Below, in pieces: positions 1-6,852 of a stretch of DNA of 6,852 bases (positions are counted from its first letter, which is position 1; each line of letters starts with the position of its first letter). Below the pieces are notes generated by a model that did not search any database, was not told the origin of the DNA, and saw nothing but the letters and a program-made list of their open reading frames with translations. The position numbers and the translations under genes are program-made. The stretch covers positions 1-6,852 of the forward strand of contig CAMAHZ010000071.1 in assembly GCA_945834965.1 (NCBI GenBank), given 5' to 3'. Origin of the DNA: an uncultured Clostridia bacterium. GTDB lineage: Bacteria > Bacillota > Clostridia > Christensenellales > Borkfalkiaceae.

Positions 1-53
1 CTATTATTACCGACGCAAACGAAATTCTCGGCAAAGGCTTCAGGCGGGTGTGA
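1..53 (+). CDS. C-terminal end of a YitT/DUF2179-like membrane protein (partial)
   Basis: Only the last 17 codons are visible, reading from base 3 to a TGA at 51-53; the gene begins before the window. The tail reads IITDANEILGKGFRRV. From memory, this matches the C-terminus of YitT-family proteins (DUF2179 domain), which typically end in a beta strand followed by a D-x-x-E-[VI]-x-G-x-GF-[KR] motif. YitT proteins have several N-terminal membrane helices and a small cytoplasmic C-terminal domain; their transport role is poorly defined. The frame was chosen because it gives a protein-like charged tail, while the other two plus frames read as low-quality peptide. The gene converges on the minus-strand lipoprotein gene, with the palindromic terminator between them. 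The family call rests on 16 residues, so it is tentative. Confidence 0.5.
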   Translation, partial: IITDANEILGKGFRRV

Positions 54-191
54 CCAATTAGGCATTGAGCCAGGTTTCTTAGTGGGTGCGACCCACGGCG
101 GAGTTTCTTTATTGCCTATTCGCTTGACCAACTCAACACTAGTCAAGCAGGGCGGAATATATTGTTTTCAACGACAAATCGACAAAAGATT
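54..191. other. Intergenic stretch with several inverted repeats, no gene seen
   Basis: The region lies between the end of the plus-strand gene and the palindromic terminator. It contains three short inverted repeats: TAGGCA (59-64) with TGCCTA (113-118); GTGGGT (82-87) with ACCCAC (91-96) around a 3-base loop; and GCTTGAC (122-128) with GTCAAGC (142-148) around a 13-base loop. A heptamer, GTTTCTT, occurs directly repeated at 74-80 and 103-109, either side of the central hairpin. The first two repeats nest, giving a plausible folded RNA or an intergenic repeat unit. One plus frame is open across the region, but its translation does not look like a protein and has no ribosome-binding site. I do not recognise a known riboswitch or small RNA here. 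Confidence 0.3.
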
Positions 192-221
192 ACGGGCGGC
201 GCATATGCGCCGCCCGTTTTT
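192..221 (+). terminator. Intrinsic terminator with a perfect 26-bp palindromic stem
   Basis: Bases 192-204 are the exact reverse complement of 205-217, giving a very GC-rich stem (CGGGCGGCGC) with only the central ATAT available as loop. On the plus strand it is followed by TTTTT and then a further T-rich stretch (CCTTTTATTTAG), the classic intrinsic terminator form, so it should end the plus-strand YitT-like transcript. On the minus strand the stem lies about 34 bases after the lipoprotein stop codon and is followed by AATCTTTTG. It could therefore also stop the lipoprotein transcript, with a weaker U-tract. A shared bidirectional terminator fits the convergent layout. Confidence 0.85.
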
Positions 222-250
222 CCTTTTATTTAGTTTTTACCAAATTCTTG

Positions 251-3200
251 TTAGTTTGCCGTGGACAACTTGCCTACGTTCTTAAGCCTTACGAAAGGCG
301 TGGTCAGCTTGTTTGCAGCCTCTGCGTCCTTTACGTATTCCCACGTCTTTGACGTGTCAAAGCCCATTTCGGTTTCCCACAGCTCTTTATAATTGCCGTT
401 GGATAACAAGTATTCGTTGGCCGTGGTTACGTCGTAGTCGGAGTTGTATTCACCGAAGGTTGCATAGCACTTTTCGACCGTCATATCCGCCTGAGCCGCG
501 AAGTTACCGACTATACCGGAGCTGTTCTTCTGAGCCGTGGTTACGATATCCCTGTTGTTGCCATAGTAGCCGATACCAAGACTTATCGAACCCCTAATCG
601 CCGTCTTACCTGCGCCGGAGAAACCGCCGATGATACCTGCGCCGCGCACCCTTACCTTGAACACGCCTGCGAAGTAGCAGTTGCTGATTAAAAGGTCGTC
701 CCTAACGTTTCTGTCGTCGCTTCTGCCGACGATACCGCCGCAGTAGTCGTCGCCGCTAAGAGTGAGGTTTACATAGCAATTGCTAATGGTTACGTTGCAC
801 CAACCTGAACCGCCGTCGCCTGCCTGAATAAGACCTACTAAACCGCCTGTATACTTGCCCTTGTTGGTTATGTCGATTACCCTTTCGTAATACGTTGCGG
901 TTGCATCGTACTTATCTGCAAGAGTGTATACGCCGTCGTTTAACGTGTAGTACTTACGGAAGCCGAACTTAGTTTCGCTTAAAGTTACGGGGTTGTACTT
1001 AGCGTCGGTTATGACTTCTACGTTTTCAATAGTGTTAATAGTCTCTTCGTTACCGTTAGCACAGATGTGACCTACGAGCGCCGCAACTCTCTCGTTTCCG
1101 TTTACGGTGATGTTGTGTACCTTAACGTTGTAGATACTGCCGCCGTACATAAGACCTACGATACCCGTCTTTTTAGCCGCGTCCGTTATACTGATATTCT
1201 CGAAGCATACGTTTGCGATAGTACCGTTCTTTACGTAGCGGAATATACCGAAGCTTTCGGTCTTATTGTCTGCATTTACAAGCTTAACGTTCTTAATGGT
1301 GTGACCCATACCGTCGAAGTAGCCGACGAACTTGTTTGCGCTCGTGTTGATACCGCCGCCGTTGCAATCGATATCAGCCATAAGACGATAGATTACGAAG
1401 TTACTGTTATTTGCAAGCATAGCTTCAAAATCAGACTTGGTCATAATGTCCTGAGTGGTTACTTCAAACTTATGCACTTCTGACTTCTGGCTCTTTTCCG
1501 TATTTTCAAATACGTAGTATACGTTGTACGCTTCGGAGTTTACCGCCTTGAAGTTGTATTTAAGGTTGGTAGACCTGAATTCTATCTTCTCGCCGCCGGC
1601 AATTACTTCGTCTGCGGTGGGTGCGCTTTCGGTTGCGGGCTTAGTCATAACGTACAATGTACCCGTGGGGTTAGTGGGCTGACCGTAGATTGTAAAGCCG
1701 TCCTTGTTGAGATAGAAGCCTGCCGTTGACTTAGGCGAACCTTCTACGATTTCGGTTGCAAAGTCTACCTTTGCGCTAGGAGACGCTACGTAAACGTAGT
1801 ACTGATACGTCTCCGTATTGTCGCCCTGAGTTTTAAGTTCAACGCCGTCCTTTAATGTTACGGTTACCGTAACGCGCCATACGCCGCTGGTGTCGGAGTT
1901 GAACAATCTCTTAGCCACGAACGTGCCGTCGCCGTCGCTCGCCGCAAGCTCGTACTTATAAGTTAAATCGTACTTGGAAGCGTCGATAATTCTGCCGCTG
2001 TCGCTGGTTGCGTTTGTAACGACGGGGTCAACGATGGTATAGCCTGAATACATATCGACGATTATTGCGTCGTCCACTACGCCTTCTACCTGCACGTCGC
2101 CGACCTTATAGGTATTTTTAAGTACGTTTATTTCAAACGTCTTAGTCTTGATTGCAACGTTACCTACGTTAATCGTAGCGGTAAGCGTTACCTTCTTATT
2201 GCCTTCGTCCGAGCGCAAAACTTCTACCTTGTTCATATAGCTGCCCGAGATAGAATCGTACACCTTTGCAGATACCTTAAGTACGCTTTCGTCACTCGAT
2301 TCCCAGTAGATGGGGTAGCCCATCATACGCGCAACTACCAAGAAATCCTGATAGCAGTTTTCCGTTTGAACGGGCAAATATAACATATCGTAGATTGCCT
2401 GCGCTGTACCTTCCTGCCTGTTTTGACAAGCAGTTATATCGCTGTAATCCCAGTGACTGTATGCGTCGTAAGAAGTCTTGTTGAGTACACAGCCGTAGGT
2501 TGAATTTGCATCCTTCTGCATAAGGATATCGCCTACGTTGATTGAACCGTCCGCATTACGCCATATCTTATGGATATAGTTGTAATAGTCAAGGCAGCCT
2601 TCGCCACCCTTAATACCGAGATTGAGTACGGGGAGTTCCTTAAACACTTCGCTTGCAACGGGCTTAGTTGCCATTACAGAGCCGTAATCGCCCTTGTTGG
2701 TGTCGTACTCGTTTACGCCGTCTATTTTGTAATAGGTGTTGCCCTTTGCCGACGTAAGCACGCTGTTTACAACCGTGCCCCTGTAGGCGTCGCTGCTTGC
2801 AAAGTTGTTGCCGTTGATAATTGAAAGCACGTTTGCTACGTGGTTATAGCTGTACGTTTGACGGGCTAAGTCGATATTCGCACAGCTGTCGGCGTCTTCG
2901 TTATAGGAAATCCAACCGAACTTCTCGTTCTTTACTACTCGTGCGTCGCTAATTACGACTTTGTTCATCACCTTATTGCCGTCGTCGTCAACTACTTCGT
3001 TGCCTTGGTCGTCCTTAGCAACTTCCATTCTTGCAACGGTAAACGTGCCGTCGTCGTTCTTGATGATTGCAACGTCGTTGAGCTGTTTGCCTTCAGCGTC
3101 GTATGCGAAGTATTCTTCGTTGTCTACGCCCGCAGCGTTATTATAGGAAGTAACGTTTTCGCAAATTAAAACGCCGGGGTTAGAGTTATCGGTTACGCCG

Positions 3201-4513
3201 TGCATACGGTTGTTGAATGCAAGTGAGTTGTATACGAACACTTCGCCTTCCATCTTTGAACCGCCGAGCTTAAAACCGTTGCCGTCGCCGTCACGCGTTT
3301 TAAACGAATTCGTGTTGGTCTCTTCTTTAGAATGGTCGAAAGTGGGGAACTTTGAGTTAAAGCTTGCCTGCGTTTCTGCAATATAGCCGTTTTCAAACGC
3401 AACGCAGTTGTTTATAATAACTGCACCGATATTACCCGAATCGACCTTAGCGAACAAGTCCCAACCGTCGTCCGAGTTACGGTAAGCAATACAGCCGTCG
3501 AATACGTTGCCGTAGCCGACCGTAAGCTTTGCCGCAAAGCCGTCGGCATTTTCGCCGTAGGTCTCGTTATCGTAGTTGTTGTACGCAGTGCAGTTTTTGA
3601 TAAGGTTATAGCTGGGCCACTGATTTACGTTAGCCTGTGTGCCGTACGCCCTGCCGAGCTGTAAGCCCGTATCGCGGTTATCGTAAAATTCAGAGTTGGA
3701 AACTACGTTATAGCTACCGCCTATGTACATACCGTTATCGCCTGCGCCACAGATGTCGATACTGTCCCAAATGAAGTAGTTGCCGTTAATCTGCACGCCA
3801 CGGTTGTTGCCGTCGAATGCCAAATTGTAAAACTTTAACACCGCCTTTTGGGTGGGGTCTGCATTCTTAATGGTTATAGGGTTGAGATAGTCGCCGCTGT
3901 AGCCTATTTGAATACGCTCGTCAAGGTTGTATTCGCCGGGCATAACTAAAACGGTGTCGCCGGGCTGAAGGATAGGGTCGCCCCAATCTACGCCCGAATC
4001 GTCGTTAGTATGTTCAAAGTCTAAAAGCTTTCTTATTTGGTAGGGATTTGACTGCGAACCGTCGCCCGTTGCCGCGGCCGTGGGGGATACGTAGTAGGTT
4101 TTACCCGTTACCTTCGTAGATACTTCTGCTTCTTCGTCCTTAACGTCGTTTACCGCGCCTTCCCATACGGTTACTTCGCAGGTTGCACTTTTTCCGCAGC
4201 AGGTTGCCGTAATCGTCGTTTTACCTGCGCTGACTGCCCTTAACATACCGCCGCTTACGGTTGCAATTTCGGGGTTGCTGCTTTCCCATGTGACGGGCTT
4301 ATCCTTTAAGCCGTCGGTAAGAGTCGCCCTGATGATTTTACTGCCGTTTGAACCGAGGGAAACCTTGGTTTCGCTGAGCGTTATTGTTCCGCTAACTTCG
4401 GTCTGTCCAGTGTCGCCACCTTTATTACAGCCCGCAAAAGATACGGACATACCAACGCCCGTTGCGGCTACCGAACAAAGCAATAACGTCGCTAAAAATT
4501 TTTTTGCCTTCAT
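251..4513 (-). CDS. Large surface lipoprotein with a family 9 pectate lyase beta-helix and a GLUG-type C-terminal domain
   Basis: Complete gene of 1420 residues. The ATG start is supported by AAGGA ten bases upstream and an immediate signal peptide: Lys-rich start, hydrophobic core, then FAGC with Cys29 as the lipidation site. Phe at -3 is unusual, so lipidation is likely but not certain. Domains in order: Big_2 Ig-like, about 39-117 (VTWESSNPEIATVSGG); right-handed beta-helix, about 138-600; atypical Ig-like, about 700-797 (YWESSDESV, VTLTATI); beta-rich linker to about 1018; GLUG-like repeats, about 1024-1355 (GYFDGMGHTIKN, GGLVGLI, GGIVGR). The helix matches PL9 lyases. Asp324, Asp348, Asp349 and Asp352 reproduce the spacing of the Dickeya Pel9A calcium site (Asp209/233/234/237), and Lys415 in GNGFKLGG fits catalytic Lys273. 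It should therefore cut pectate-like polyuronate by calcium-dependent beta-elimination on the cell surface. There is no LPXTG or S-layer anchor at the C-terminus. The domain and active-site calls are firm; the exact substrate is inferred. Confidence 0.9.
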   Translation of the reverse strand: MKAKKFLATLLLCSVAATGVGMSVSFAGCNKGGDTGQTEVSGTITLSETKVSLGSNGSKIIRATLTDGLKDKPVTWESSNPEIATVSGGMLRAVSAGKTTITATCCGKSATCEVTVWEGAVNDVKDEEAEVSTKVTGKTYYVSPTAAATGDGSQSNPYQIRKLLDFEHTNDDSGVDWGDPILQPGDTVLVMPGEYNLDERIQIGYSGDYLNPITIKNADPTQKAVLKFYNLAFDGNNRGVQINGNYFIWDSIDICGAGDNGMYIGGSYNVVSNSEFYDNRDTGLQLGRAYGTQANVNQWPSYNLIKNCTAYNNYDNETYGENADGFAAKLTVGYGNVFDGCIAYRNSDDGWDLFAKVDSGNIGAVIINNCVAFENGYIAETQASFNSKFPTFDHSKEETNTNSFKTRDGDGNGFKLGGSKMEGEVFVYNSLAFNNRMHGVTDNSNPGVLICENVTSYNNAAGVDNEEYFAYDAEGKQLNDVAIIKNDDGTFTVARMEVAKDDQGNEVVDDDGNKVMNKVVISDARVVKNEKFGWISYNEDADSCANIDLARQTYSYNHVANVLSIINGNNFASSDAYRGTVVNSVLTSAKGNTYYKIDGVNEYDTNKGDYGSVMATKPVASEVFKELPVLNLGIKGGEGCLDYYNYIHKIWRNADGSINVGDILMQKDANSTYGCVLNKTSYDAYSHWDYSDITACQNRQEGTAQAIYDMLYLPVQTENCYQDFLVVARMMGYPIYWESSDESVLKVSAKVYDSISGSYMNKVEVLRSDEGNKKVTLTATINVGNVAIKTKTFEINVLKNTYKVGDVQVEGVVDDAIIVDMYSGYTIVDPVVTNATSDSGRIIDASKYDLTYKYELAASDGDGTFVAKRLFNSDTSGVWRVTVTVTLKDGVELKTQGDNTETYQYYVYVASPSAKVDFATEIVEGSPKSTAGFYLNKDGFTIYGQPTNPTGTLYVMTKPATESAPTADEVIAGGEKIEFRSTNLKYNFKAVNSEAYNVYYVFENTEKSQKSEVHKFEVTTQDIMTKSDFEAMLANNSNFVIYRLMADIDCNGGGINTSANKFVGYFDGMGHTIKNVKLVNADNKTESFGIFRYVKNGTIANVCFENISITDAAKKTGIVGLMYGGSIYNVKVHNITVNGNERVAALVGHICANGNEETINTIENVEVITDAKYNPVTLSETKFGFRKYYTLNDGVYTLADKYDATATYYERVIDITNKGKYTGGLVGLIQAGDGGSGWCNVTISNCYVNLTLSGDDYCGGIVGRSDDRNVRDDLLISNCYFAGVFKVRVRGAGIIGGFSGAGKTAIRGSISLGIGYYGNNRDIVTTAQKNSSGIVGNFAAQADMTVEKCYATFGEYNSDYDVTTANEYLLSNGNYKELWETEMGFDTSKTWEYVKDAEAANKLTTPFVRLKNVGKLSTAN

Positions 4514-4522
4514 AGCTTATCG

Positions 4523-4528
4523 TTCCTT
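4523..4528 (-). promoter_or_regulatory. Ribosome-binding site of the lyase lipoprotein gene
   Basis: Read on the minus strand, AAGGAA sits in an A/T-rich leader, with AAGGA ending ten bases before the ATG at 4513-4511. It fixes the start directly ahead of the signal peptide. No convincing -35/-10 pair is visible between the hairpin at 4559-4589 and this site, so the gene may depend on readthrough from the upstream gene. Confidence 0.75.
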
Positions 4529-4558
4529 ATAAATTTTATTTGCCTTATATGGCGCTTT

Positions 4559-4589
4559 ACGCCCAACGGCATTTTCAGCCGTTGGGCGT
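4559..4589 (-). other. Strong intergenic hairpin, terminator-like but without a U-tract
   Basis: Bases 4559-4570 (ACGCCCAACGGC) pair perfectly with 4578-4589 around a 7-base loop, and a flanking GCGC at 4552-4555 and 4595-4598 can extend the stem across an internal loop. It lies about 40 bases after the stop of the upstream surface-protein gene and about 30 bases before the ribosome-binding site of the lyase gene. Neither side carries a T-run: the minus strand continues AAAGCGCC and the plus strand GCTTTGCG. It is therefore not a canonical intrinsic terminator. A transcript-stabilising or processing hairpin, or a partial attenuator between co-transcribed genes, would fit. The fold is certain from the sequence; the role is inferred. 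Confidence 0.55.
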
Positions 4590-4628
4590 GCTTTGCGCTT
4601 AATATTTACAGGTTATGAAATATCTTGC

Positions 4629-6852
4629 TTATGCCGCGGGATAGATAATCTCTACGCCGTATACGTTTACGCCGCCGGTTACGGAACCGAAGTAGTACGT
4701 GCCGGGTGCGGTTACGGTATAGGTAATCTTGTGAAGCGATGCGCCGTCAAGCTGACCCATTGCGCCGTTGTCAAGCGTTGATGCAACGTCCGTCATAACT
4801 TCGCCGTCTCCGTTCATGAACTTTAATTCTCTCGATGCAGAGCCTGAAGACGACATTGCATAAATAACTATGGTTGCTCCCGTCTTAACTTCGATGCCTA
4901 CCGTACGGTAGTCTACCGAGCCTTCGCCGCCGAGCTTGATTCTCAAGCTAAAGCTCTTATCGTCGTAGGACTTGTTGTTGCCGTCGATTGATACGTTGGA
5001 CGTAGCGGAAGCGGTTACGAATACTCTGCCGTTATCGCCATTTACTATATCCTTAGCGGCAGTTAAGACGCCCGTACCCTTAATTGCATTGACTTCGGTA
5101 GAACCTACGATTACGTTAGCCAACGAACCGGGTGCAGGTTTAGCGGTTACCTTTAAGACTATATCGTCCGAGATAGTTGCGGTCTGCGAACCTGCGGTTA
5201 TCGTCGCCGTAACGGTCAAGGTATGTTCGCCTACGGCAAATTCCTTGCTTGAAGTAATTTCTTCTGTGCCGACCTTAAGGGTGTATGCGGTTACGCTTGC
5301 TTCTGCATTCTCGCCGAGCATTTTAATAACTATTTGGTCCTTGTTAAGGGTGAGCTTGCTCGTTTCGCTTTCAACCTGCGTATTTACCGTTGCCGCCAAA
5401 GACGCCTTTATGCCGTAGATACCGTCTACGGGCGATTCAACCGTTACGGTATATGCATCAGACTTGCCGCCGTAGGTTACGGTGATTTCCTTCTTGCCGG
5501 GTACGCTCATATCGGGTGAGCTGAAAGTAGCGGTTGCGGTTACGTCCTTAACTTCGGATTCGCAAGTTACCTTGTTTACGACGGTCGCCTTTACGGTGTA
5601 GCCCGTGGTATTGAACGTATCGCCAACCTTAAATTTAGCTGAGGTTTCGGGTTCGATAACTTCTACTGCTCCTACTTCTTCTTCGCCGACAAGGGGTACG
5701 TTTTGAGCAGAGCTTGCGTCAAGAAGCTGGTCAAGCTGAACGTAGCAGAAGGTCATAGCCGCGTCGCAAGTGATATAGTAGTCGCCTGCGGCGGTTACGC
5801 TGAACGTTGCGGTTGCGTGGTCTTTGGAAGGAACTGCAAGCGTGGTGCCGACTTTACCTTCGTAAATATCGCCTGCGGCGTCAACCGTACGGCTTGAATA
5901 CAACTCAACGCCTCTGGTTGCGTTGTCGCCTAAAGTACCGCCGTTGTTGTATGCGATAACGGTTATCGTACCTGCGCCGTCTGCGTGGACCTTAATATAA
6001 CGAGCGCAATTCTTTGCGTTTGAAGCGCCGTTTACCTTTAATCTCTTAATAAAATATTTGCCGTTGTATTCTTTATTATGGCTGTCTACCGAACCACCCG
6101 TACTTGACTGAACTACGAAACGGTCGTCCTGAAGGGAAACTGCTTCACCTGCCACGAGAGCTGCTTCGTCAGCCGCAGACAGATAGCTGAAGTTCATTGC
6201 ATAGGACTGAGATACCATAGCGGTACTTGCCGTAATGGTATACTCTACCGTACCTTCTACGTCGCCGTACGTAATTTTAACCGAACGGGTGCCGCTGGTT
6301 ACGGTATCGAGAACGCCGATGGTTACTTTATCTGCGGCAACGTCGAACTTGTCGCCGTTAGCCCTCGTTGCTTCAAACGTCCAGTCGGTCATAGAGTTGA
6401 CGGCGTTCTGTGCCTGAGTCGTAGTACCGCTCTTAAGCGCAACGCCCGTTACGGGGTTGGAAATAGATATGGTGATTTCGCCTTCCTTGCTTACTTTATT
6501 GCCTGCCGCATTCTTTGCGTCCTTAAGCTCGGCAACTACGACGTAGTCTGCATCGTCCTTAAGGTTGGTCCAGGTATTAACTAAAGTAAGACCGTTGAGA
6601 TATAAGCTCAATTCGTAGTTAGCTGCGGGAACTTCGCCAACCTTGTTACCCCTATTTACAAGGTAAACCTTAATTGCCGACTTGTCGATATCGTGCGAGG
6701 TCTTAGTTGAAGAAAGAGTAACCGATTCTTCTATACCTTCGATTACAAGACCCGTAACGCCGTCGGGGACTACAAAACCCGTTGCGGGGGGCGTTATTTC
6801 TCTCGTATAACCGCAAGTGTTGCAGTTTGCATCCTGGTCGTTGTCATAGACG
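4629..6852 (-). CDS. Large multidomain surface protein with Ig-like domains and duplicated putative carbohydrate-binding modules (5' end missing)
   Basis: The frame is open from the window edge (first full codon at 6851) to a TAA at 4631-4629, giving 740 visible residues; the start lies outside. A TTG at 6611 falls in mid-domain with no ribosome-binding site and is not the start. In visible-residue numbers: a Cys-motif linker, 3-20 (ANCNTCGYTREI); a beta-rich domain to about 130; Ig-like, about 131-209; beta-sandwich copy A, about 213-374; Big_3-like, about 394-472 (KFKVGDTFNTTGYTV, then VTYGGKSDAYTVTV); Ig-like, about 477-570; beta-sandwich copy B, about 577-737. Copies A and B share an N-K-x-Y segment, an Arg before a beta strand, a TI-x-[VI]-x-A strand and a late T-V-T-A-x-G-[DT]-YY motif. 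From memory, similar modules sit beside polysaccharide lyases in gut bacteria. No catalytic motif is visible, and the C-terminus (YGVEIIYPAA) has no sorting signal. It probably binds or presents polysaccharide for the lyase encoded downstream; that role is inferred. Confidence 0.85.
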   Translation of the reverse strand, partial: VYDNDQDANCNTCGYTREITPPATGFVVPDGVTGLVIEGIEESVTLSSTKTSHDIDKSAIKVYLVNRGNKVGEVPAANYELSLYLNGLTLVNTWTNLKDDADYVVVAELKDAKNAAGNKVSKEGEITISISNPVTGVALKSGTTTQAQNAVNSMTDWTFEATRANGDKFDVAADKVTIGVLDTVTSGTRSVKITYGDVEGTVEYTITASTAMVSQSYAMNFSYLSAADEAALVAGEAVSLQDDRFVVQSSTGGSVDSHNKEYNGKYFIKRLKVNGASNAKNCARYIKVHADGAGTITVIAYNNGGTLGDNATRGVELYSSRTVDAAGDIYEGKVGTTLAVPSKDHATATFSVTAAGDYYITCDAAMTFCYVQLDQLLDASSAQNVPLVGEEEVGAVEVIEPETSAKFKVGDTFNTTGYTVKATVVNKVTCESEVKDVTATATFSSPDMSVPGKKEITVTYGGKSDAYTVTVESPVDGIYGIKASLAATVNTQVESETSKLTLNKDQIVIKMLGENAEASVTAYTLKVGTEEITSSKEFAVGEHTLTVTATITAGSQTATISDDIVLKVTAKPAPGSLANVIVGSTEVNAIKGTGVLTAAKDIVNGDNGRVFVTASATSNVSIDGNNKSYDDKSFSLRIKLGGEGSVDYRTVGIEVKTGATIVIYAMSSSGSASRELKFMNGDGEVMTDVASTLDNGAMGQLDGASLHKITYTVTAPGTYYFGSVTGGVNVYGVEIIYPAA

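Noticed and set aside
82..285. Plus-strand open frame of 67 codons over the intergenic region
   Set aside because: It has no ribosome-binding site, runs through the terminator palindrome and into the 3' end of the lipoprotein gene, and its composition is not protein-like.
251..300. A cell-wall sorting or S-layer anchor at the lipoprotein C-terminus
   Set aside because: The tail (KNVGKLSTAN) has no LPXTG, hydrophobic segment or SLH repeat; anchoring is more likely by the N-terminal lipid.
1067..1483. Plus-strand open frame of 138 codons opposite the GLUG region
   Set aside because: It lies wholly antisense to a well-supported domain of the lipoprotein; it is a by-product of that gene's codon usage and has no ribosome-binding site.
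3193..3402. Minus-strand open frame of 69 codons in another frame inside the lyase domain
   Set aside because: It overlaps the catalytic lysine region of the real frame and has no recognisable domain; it is a shadow.
4514..4628. A promoter for the lyase gene (TATAAG and TAAAAT -10-like hexamers on the minus strand)
   Set aside because: No -35-like hexamer lies at 16-18 bases from either; TTGGGC within the hairpin gives spacings of about 11 or 23.
4972..5418. Plus-strand open frame of 148 codons with a hydrophobic, membrane-like look
   Set aside because: It is antisense to the Val/Thr-rich Ig-like domains of the upstream surface protein. The hydrophobicity comes from reading those codons in reverse.
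6609..6611. TTG as the start codon of the upstream surface protein
   Set aside because: The frame continues open for 80 further codons to the window edge with clear Ig-like and Cys-motif sequence, and there is no ribosome-binding site or signal peptide at the TTG.
1..6852. CRISPR array, tRNA, rRNA or insertion sequence
   Set aside because: No regularly spaced direct repeats, cloverleaf with CCA end, rRNA-like segment or transposase frame is visible on either strand.

Overview
The window looks like gut-type Clostridia (Bacillota) DNA, possibly an uncultured Christensenellales-like lineage. The reasons are a short Lys-rich lipoprotein signal peptide with an AGC lipobox, an AAGGA ribosome-binding site, very large secreted proteins built from bacterial Ig-like domains, and a CNTCGYTR motif of a kind I associate with surface proteins of uncultured Firmicutes. 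This lineage call is an inference from style, not a measured result.

Layout, left to right. Bases 1-53 hold the last codons of a plus-strand gene whose tail resembles the C-terminus of YitT/DUF2179 membrane proteins. Bases 54-191 contain no convincing gene but have several short inverted repeats. A perfect 26-bp palindrome followed by a T-run (192-221) is a strong intrinsic terminator between the convergent genes. Bases 251-4513 (minus) encode a complete 1420-residue lipoprotein. Its domains are Big_2 Ig-like, a right-handed beta-helix matching polysaccharide lyase family 9 (pectate lyase) with all four calcium aspartates and the catalytic lysine in place, an atypical Ig-like domain, and a C-terminal GLUG-type beta-helix. 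A 115-bp gap with a strong 12-bp hairpin separates it from the upstream gene. Bases 4629-6852 (minus) are the 3' part of a second large extracellular protein, with Ig-like/Big_3 domains and two copies of a beta-sandwich module that I suspect binds carbohydrate. That reading frame stays open to the window edge, so its true start lies outside.

Working together: the two minus-strand genes are in the same orientation and probably form part of one surface polysaccharide locus. The lipoprotein would be the anchored pectate or oligogalacturonide lyase, and the upstream protein a non-catalytic binding or scaffold partner. The active-site match supports the lyase call well. The pairing and substrate are inferred. 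No mobile element, tRNA, rRNA or CRISPR array was seen.
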